39,029 nt of DNA from an uncultured SAR86 cluster bacterium (lineage in GTDB: Bacteria > Pseudomonadota > Gammaproteobacteria > Magnimaribacterales > Magnimaribacteraceae), in the NCBI GenBank assembly GCA_902618945.1, contig CACNCK010000014.1, forward strand, positions 1 through 39,029, given 5' to 3'. Position numbers and translations under genes: made by a program. Below the pieces are notes generated by a model. The model was not told where the DNA came from. It was given only the letters and a program-made list of their open reading frames with translations, and searched no databases. Of this stretch, positions 35,195-39,029 are shown in pieces (position 1 is the stretch's first letter; each line of letters starts with the position of its first letter).

Positions 35195-36431
35195 TATTTA
35201 ATATTTCTACTGGATCGACTTTTGAAGCCAATCTTGCGGGATATATGGTGAACAAAATGCAGGAAATAAGCGAGACAGCGCAGATTGCGGAAATCCATTC
35301 AAATCTAATATCTATTGGGAAATAATCAATAAAATATACTTCTAAAAATTGAGTGTTTAACAAGATTTCCAAAAAATTAATTATTGAACCGAAATTTATT
35401 GAAATAATTATTCCTGCAAAACAACCTAATAAAATTCCGAAAGAGCCAACTAGGCCTCCAAAGAGTAAAAAGACATTTCTAATAGTTTTAGAAGTAGCAC
35501 CCATAGTCATTAAAATAGCGATCTGAGATTTCTTTTGATTAACTGTCATAACCAGCATTGACATCAAATTGTAAGCAGATAGCAAAATAAGCATGAACAA
35601 CATTAAAGAAACTAAAAATCTCTCATTTTGTATAGCTTCAAATAAAGTTCCATAGTTTTGCTGCCAAGTACTAGTCATTATTTCTTTATTAGAAGTTTTT
35701 CTAATATTTGCTGCATCAAATCTTATTTGATTAGTCGAACTAAAAAGATCTTGATATTTTATCCTTATTCCGGTCATTGACTGGTTCATCCTCAATAACT
35801 TTGATGCATTAGCAATACTCATATACGCAAAACTTTGATCTAATTCTGGTGAACCAATACTAAAAATTGCACTAATTTTAAATTTCTTTGTGCGTGGAAA
35901 TATACCCGCTAATCCTAATCCAGTATCGGGAACGAGAACATTGACGTAATCTCCTACTTCAACATTTAGTTGGTAAGCTAAGATATCTCCAATGACCAGA
36001 TTATATTTATCTTCTTCAAGAGTCTGCAAAGAACCATTAACAATGTGGTCACCAATAGAGGATACTGTATTCTCATATTTAGGTATTACACCATAAATAT
36101 AGACACCTTTGAGAAAGGATCCAGAACTCAATAAACCTTGAGTTTCAATATAAGGGGCAACGCCAATAACCTGCGAATTCTCGTAAACTATTTTCTCTAT
36201 GGAATCATATTCCTTTAATTGGATATTTCCAATGATAGAGGCATGAGGGATAGTTTCTAAGATTCTTTCTTTAAGTTCTTTCTGGAAACCATTCATGACT
36301 GAGGTCACTAAAATAAGAACCAGTACACCAATAGTTATCCCAACGATAGCCATTCCAGAATGGAAAGAAACGAATCCATTTTTTCTGGACTTGAAATACT
36401 TTAATGCCAAATATAAAGATATATTTTTCAC
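35187..36431 (-). CDS. LolC/LolE family lipoprotein-releasing permease
   Basis: A membrane subunit of the lipoprotein release complex, 414 residues. The N-terminal LALKYFKSRKNGFVSFHSGMAIVGITIGV, a large periplasmic domain (about 50-260), and three C-terminal helices ending in YPARLASKVDPVEILN are typical. The start is GTG (36431-36429) with AGGA five bases before it. Only one such gene accompanies lolD here, whereas E. coli has lolC and lolE flanking lolD. A single LolC/E hybrid (LolF) working as a homodimer is known in other bacteria and is the simplest reading, but a second gene elsewhere cannot be excluded. Confidence 0.92.
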   Translation of the reverse strand: MKNISLYLALKYFKSRKNGFVSFHSGMAIVGITIGVLVLILVTSVMNGFQKELKERILETIPHASIIGNIQLKEYDSIEKIVYENSQVIGVAPYIETQGLLSSGSFLKGVYIYGVIPKYENTVSSIGDHIVNGSLQTLEEDKYNLVIGDILAYQLNVEVGDYVNVLVPDTGLGLAGIFPRTKKFKISAIFSIGSPELDQSFAYMSIANASKLLRMNQSMTGIRIKYQDLFSSTNQIRFDAANIRKTSNKEIMTSTWQQNYGTLFEAIQNERFLVSLMLFMLILLSAYNLMSMLVMTVNQKKSQIAILMTMGATSKTIRNVFLLFGGLVGSFGILLGCFAGIIISINFGSIINFLEILLNTQFLEVYFIDYFPIDIRFEWISAICAVSLISCILFTIYPARLASKVDPVEILNNE

Positions 36432-36458
36432 AAGAATCCTATATCAGTATTGGAAACT

Positions 36459-37895
36459 TTATGCCGTTTTAGTCTTTTCTTCTTTCTTTTTGTAAGGTGG
36501 TACTAGTCCAGCTAATTTCATCAAATTAAATTTAGTTTGCTTATATACAGCTTTAGCATGACTAAATTCTTTGAAACCATCATATCCATGATAAGACCCC
36601 ATACCGCTCGGACCAACTCCACCGAATGGAAGATCTTCCATTTGAATGTGAGAAATAACATCATTGACTGTAACCCCTCCAGAAGTCGTATTATCTAAGA
36701 CATAATCTTTTTCAGTATTATCGTTTCCGAAATAGTACAAACCTAATGGTCTATCTTTACTATTAATATATTCCACAGGTTCTGATACATCATTATAAGT
36801 TTTGATAGGCAGTACAGGACCAAATATCTCTTCTTGCATAATTTTCATATCCTCAGAGGGGTTCAAAACTAAAGTTGGAGGGATTTTATGATGAGGTTGT
36901 TGAGAAAAATCTTCATTGGAAGGATTTATTTCAACAATATCTGCTCCTTTTTCTTTAGCATCATCTAAATATCCTTGAATCCTGTCGTAGTGACGTTGAT
37001 TTATTATAGATGTAAAGTCATCATTATCTTTCATTTCAGGGAACATCTCAGAAGTAACTTCTACACTAGCTTTGACAAATTCATCAACTTTTCCTTCCGG
37101 TACCAATGCGTAATCTGGAGCTAAGCATATTTGCCCTGCATTCATAGTCTTACCTTGCATGACTCTTTGTGCTGTATCTTTAATTTTTGCATCTTTACCT
37201 ACAACTACTGGTGACTTTCCTCCAAGCTCTAATGTTAGAGGTACTAAATTTTCAGAGGCGGCCTTCATAACATGTTTTGCTATGGACGTTCCTCCGGTAA
37301 AGATCAAATGGTCAAAAGCTAGACCACTAAACGCCGCTCCCACTTCAGCATCTCCTACAAATACTGCCATTTCAGCTTCATCAAAGTACTCTTCAACCAT
37401 CAATTTTAAAAGATCTGAAGTAGCAGGAGTTAATTCTGAAGGTTTATGCATAACTCGATTACCAGCAGCAATAATTCCTGCAAGTGGAGCAAGAGCAAGA
37501 TTAATTGGGAAATTCCAGGGACTGATTGCCCCAACGACACCTTTGGGCTGATATCTAACTTCAGCTTTAGCGCCCAACAAAGAAAGCGCAGATCCCAAAG
37601 GAGCAATTGCAGCTTTTCTTTTTTCTGTACGCATCCATTTCTTTAAGTTCTTTTTGGCATGCTCCATGGGACCAACAACTGAAGCAACTTCTGTAACTGC
37701 TGACATCATAGAATCTCTATTACCAAAATCTTGATTAACAGTTTCTATAATCTGTTTGTCATATTTATTAACCATAGCAATGACTCTATCAAGACGATCT
37801 TTTCTTAAGTTTATTTCTGGTGCACCCTCTTTAATGTTTAAGCTTTTTTGCAACTCCAAAACACGATGCATTTCGTTGATTGTTTCAGTACTCAT
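36459..37895 (-). CDS. Aldehyde dehydrogenase (coniferyl aldehyde dehydrogenase-like)
   Basis: An NAD(P)-dependent aldehyde dehydrogenase. I choose the ATG ending at 37895 (MSTETINEMHRV; 478 residues) because GGGAGA at 37900-37905 is well placed for it and overlaps the earlier ATG at 37907. Motifs: GAISPWNFPINLALAP, the NAD loop FTGGTSIAKHV, catalytic Glu in LELGGKSPVVVG, catalytic Cys in NAGQICLAPDY, and EEIFGPVLPI. The closest described relatives by motif are coniferyl-aldehyde and fatty-aldehyde-type enzymes of class 3 form; the basic tail KKKEEKTKTA is unusual. The substrate is unknown. It follows the SDR gene by about 24 bp. Confidence 0.9.
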   Translation of the reverse strand: MSTETINEMHRVLELQKSLNIKEGAPEINLRKDRLDRVIAMVNKYDKQIIETVNQDFGNRDSMMSAVTEVASVVGPMEHAKKNLKKWMRTEKRKAAIAPLGSALSLLGAKAEVRYQPKGVVGAISPWNFPINLALAPLAGIIAAGNRVMHKPSELTPATSDLLKLMVEEYFDEAEMAVFVGDAEVGAAFSGLAFDHLIFTGGTSIAKHVMKAASENLVPLTLELGGKSPVVVGKDAKIKDTAQRVMQGKTMNAGQICLAPDYALVPEGKVDEFVKASVEVTSEMFPEMKDNDDFTSIINQRHYDRIQGYLDDAKEKGADIVEINPSNEDFSQQPHHKIPPTLVLNPSEDMKIMQEEIFGPVLPIKTYNDVSEPVEYINSKDRPLGLYYFGNDNTEKDYVLDNTTSGGVTVNDVISHIQMEDLPFGGVGPSGMGSYHGYDGFKEFSHAKAVYKQTKFNLMKLAGLVPPYKKKEEKTKTA

Positions 37896-37919
37896 AATTT
37901 CTCCCATCTTTAGTTTTAC

Positions 37920-38813
37920 TTAGACAGACCTTTTAGCCTTATCTTTCTCATTAGTTTTTTTAATACTATCTCTTATTGCTTCCCAATCTTCATCTTTCAT
38001 AGATGCTAAGGCTCTATAAAAGGTTCCTCCGGTCAAATATTCTGCTCCATCTATAGCAATTGTTTGTCCGTTGAGGTAGTTACAACCATCAGACATCAAA
38101 AAGGTAGCAAGGTTCCCTAATTCTTCCATCTCACCGACTCTCCCCATCGGATTTTGACTATAACTTCCGCTTGAATCAGATGAAGCTTCCTCAGGACTCT
38201 GACCTGGAGAAAGTCTTGCCCAAGCTCCTTCAGTTGGAAATGGACCAGGAGCAATAGCATTTATTCTTATTCCTGTCTTTCCCCATTCAGTAGCTAATGA
38301 TTGTGTCATTGCATGGATACCACTTTTTGACATTGCCGATGGAACTGTAAAGGCTGATCCAGTCCAAACCCATGTTGCAAGTATGGAAATGATATTTCCG
38401 CCCATGCCCAGTTCAAGCCACCTTCTTCCTACTGAATGAGTAACATAGAAAGTCCCGTGAAATACAATACTAGCTATAGCATCAAAACCTCTATATGAAA
38501 GATCTTGTGTTCTTGAAATAAAATTACCAGCAGCATTATTTACCAATCCGTGAATTGGTCCTTCTTCAAAAATTTCATTAATAGTGTTATCTACATCCTG
38601 AGCTCCCCTAATATCTAGACCATAACACTTAACACTTCCACCGTTTTCATCCATTAATTCCTTTGCAGTGTCTTCTAATACTCCTACTCTTCTACCGCAT
38701 ATAAGAACCTCGGCACCGTATTTTAAGAAATATCTAGACATTTCCTTACCCAATCCAGAACCACCCCCTGTAACCAATATTCTCTTTCCCTTTAGTAAGT
38801 CTTCTTTAAACAT
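37920..38813 (-). CDS. Short-chain dehydrogenase, 2,4-dienoyl-CoA reductase type
   Basis: A 297-residue SDR. It has the NADP(H) motif VTGGGSGLG, NNAAGNF, and IAPGPFPTEGAWARL after the active site. At the usual YxxxK position it has PSAMSKSG, with methionine where most SDRs have tyrosine. This matches the dienoyl-CoA reductase group (mammalian DECR1 has PSASAKAG at the same place and uses another tyrosine). It would reduce 2,4-dienoyl-CoA from unsaturated fatty acids. AGGAG lies just before the ATG. First gene of the long reverse run. Confidence 0.88.
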   Translation of the reverse strand: MFKEDLLKGKRILVTGGGSGLGKEMSRYFLKYGAEVLICGRRVGVLEDTAKELMDENGGSVKCYGLDIRGAQDVDNTINEIFEEGPIHGLVNNAAGNFISRTQDLSYRGFDAIASIVFHGTFYVTHSVGRRWLELGMGGNIISILATWVWTGSAFTVPSAMSKSGIHAMTQSLATEWGKTGIRINAIAPGPFPTEGAWARLSPGQSPEEASSDSSGSYSQNPMGRVGEMEELGNLATFLMSDGCNYLNGQTIAIDGAEYLTGGTFYRALASMKDEDWEAIRDSIKKTNEKDKAKRSV

Positions 38814-38874
38814 TAACTCTCCTCATTTAATAATTACACTATAACAAATATTACACAATTAGCTCTATCGGGGT

Positions 38875-39024
38875 TTATTGGGAATTTTCAAATACTTCCA
38901 AATTTCTGTCTTCCTTGTAATTTTTATCTCTTATCCATTTGTGGCGTTTATTTAAAAAAATAAAGATACTAGCTAAGAACATCAATGCAGCACCTAAAAG
39001 GTAAGGTAAAGATGGATTGAGCAT
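38875..39024 (-). CDS. Short membrane protein or C-terminus of a larger one (at window edge)
   Basis: At least 49 codons, from an ATG at 39024 to a TAA at 38875. The frame stays open to the window end, so this may be the tail of a longer protein. It shows one hydrophobic helix (LLGAALMFLASIFIFL) and then a strongly basic and polar tail (NKRHKWIRDKNYKEDRN). No family is recognised. The 61-bp gap to the SDR is AT-rich with a reverse-strand TATAGT that may serve the SDR gene. Confidence 0.45.
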   Translation of the reverse strand: MLNPSLPYLLGAALMFLASIFIFLNKRHKWIRDKNYKEDRNLEVFENSQ

Positions 39025-39029
39025 ATAAA

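Noticed and set aside
1-39029. Mobile elements, CRISPR arrays, tRNA genes, phage or defence genes
   Set aside because: I found no spaced direct repeats, transposase motifs, terminal inverted repeats or tRNA-like cloverleaf sequence by eye.

Overview
The window is low-GC, densely packed chromosomal DNA. Its proteins look gammaproteobacterial: Na+-translocating NADH:quinone reductase (Nqr), MsbA/LpxK/KdsB/LolD for the outer membrane, a CsiV-like protein, SbcB, NfuA and TrmA. Short intergenic gaps, many 1-11 bp overlaps, a shortened Mfd and heavy investment in acyl-CoA oxidation point to a streamlined marine heterotroph, SAR86-like or a relative. That placement is an inference from gene content and base composition, not from a marker phylogeny. 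I see no insertion sequence, phage gene, CRISPR array, tRNA or rRNA.

Layout. Positions 1-6930 hold carbon and nucleotide metabolism: the 5' part of icd, divergent mnmA, a reverse operon (amidohydrolase, GST-like protein, a 29-residue membrane peptide, GIY-YIG protein), then purB and aceA. icd, mnmA and purB are also close neighbours in E. coli. A two-way terminator near 6940 separates aceA from the reverse Nqr block (6953-13983), which holds nqrABCDEF, apbE and nqrM, i.e. the enzyme with its flavin-attachment and iron-delivery factors. Upstream, also reverse, are a long-form gap gene and two acyl-CoA dehydrogenase subunits. mfd and a CsiV-like gene run forward (17941-21826); sbcB and nfuA run reverse, trmA forward.

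Positions 24973-28377 hold etfA/etfB (reverse) and ETF-ubiquinone oxidoreductase (forward). With the acyl-CoA dehydrogenases and a dienoyl-CoA-reductase-like SDR, these form a route from fatty acyl-CoA to ubiquinone. Positions 28378-28694 contain no convincing gene but carry an AT-rich upstream element, a promoter, about 215 nt of structured purine-rich sequence and a strong terminator. This is a probable small RNA of a family I do not recognise.

Positions 28695-38813 are one long reverse run: SDR, aldehyde dehydrogenase, a LolC/E-family protein, LolD, an in-frame MsbA-LpxK fusion, YcaR, KdsB, MurB, a LysE-family exporter and a DUF1285 protein. Its core makes and exports lipid A, Kdo, peptidoglycan precursor and lipoproteins. 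The two strongest candidates for something new are the MsbA-LpxK fusion and the small RNA. An altered flavin-attachment motif in NqrB comes next.
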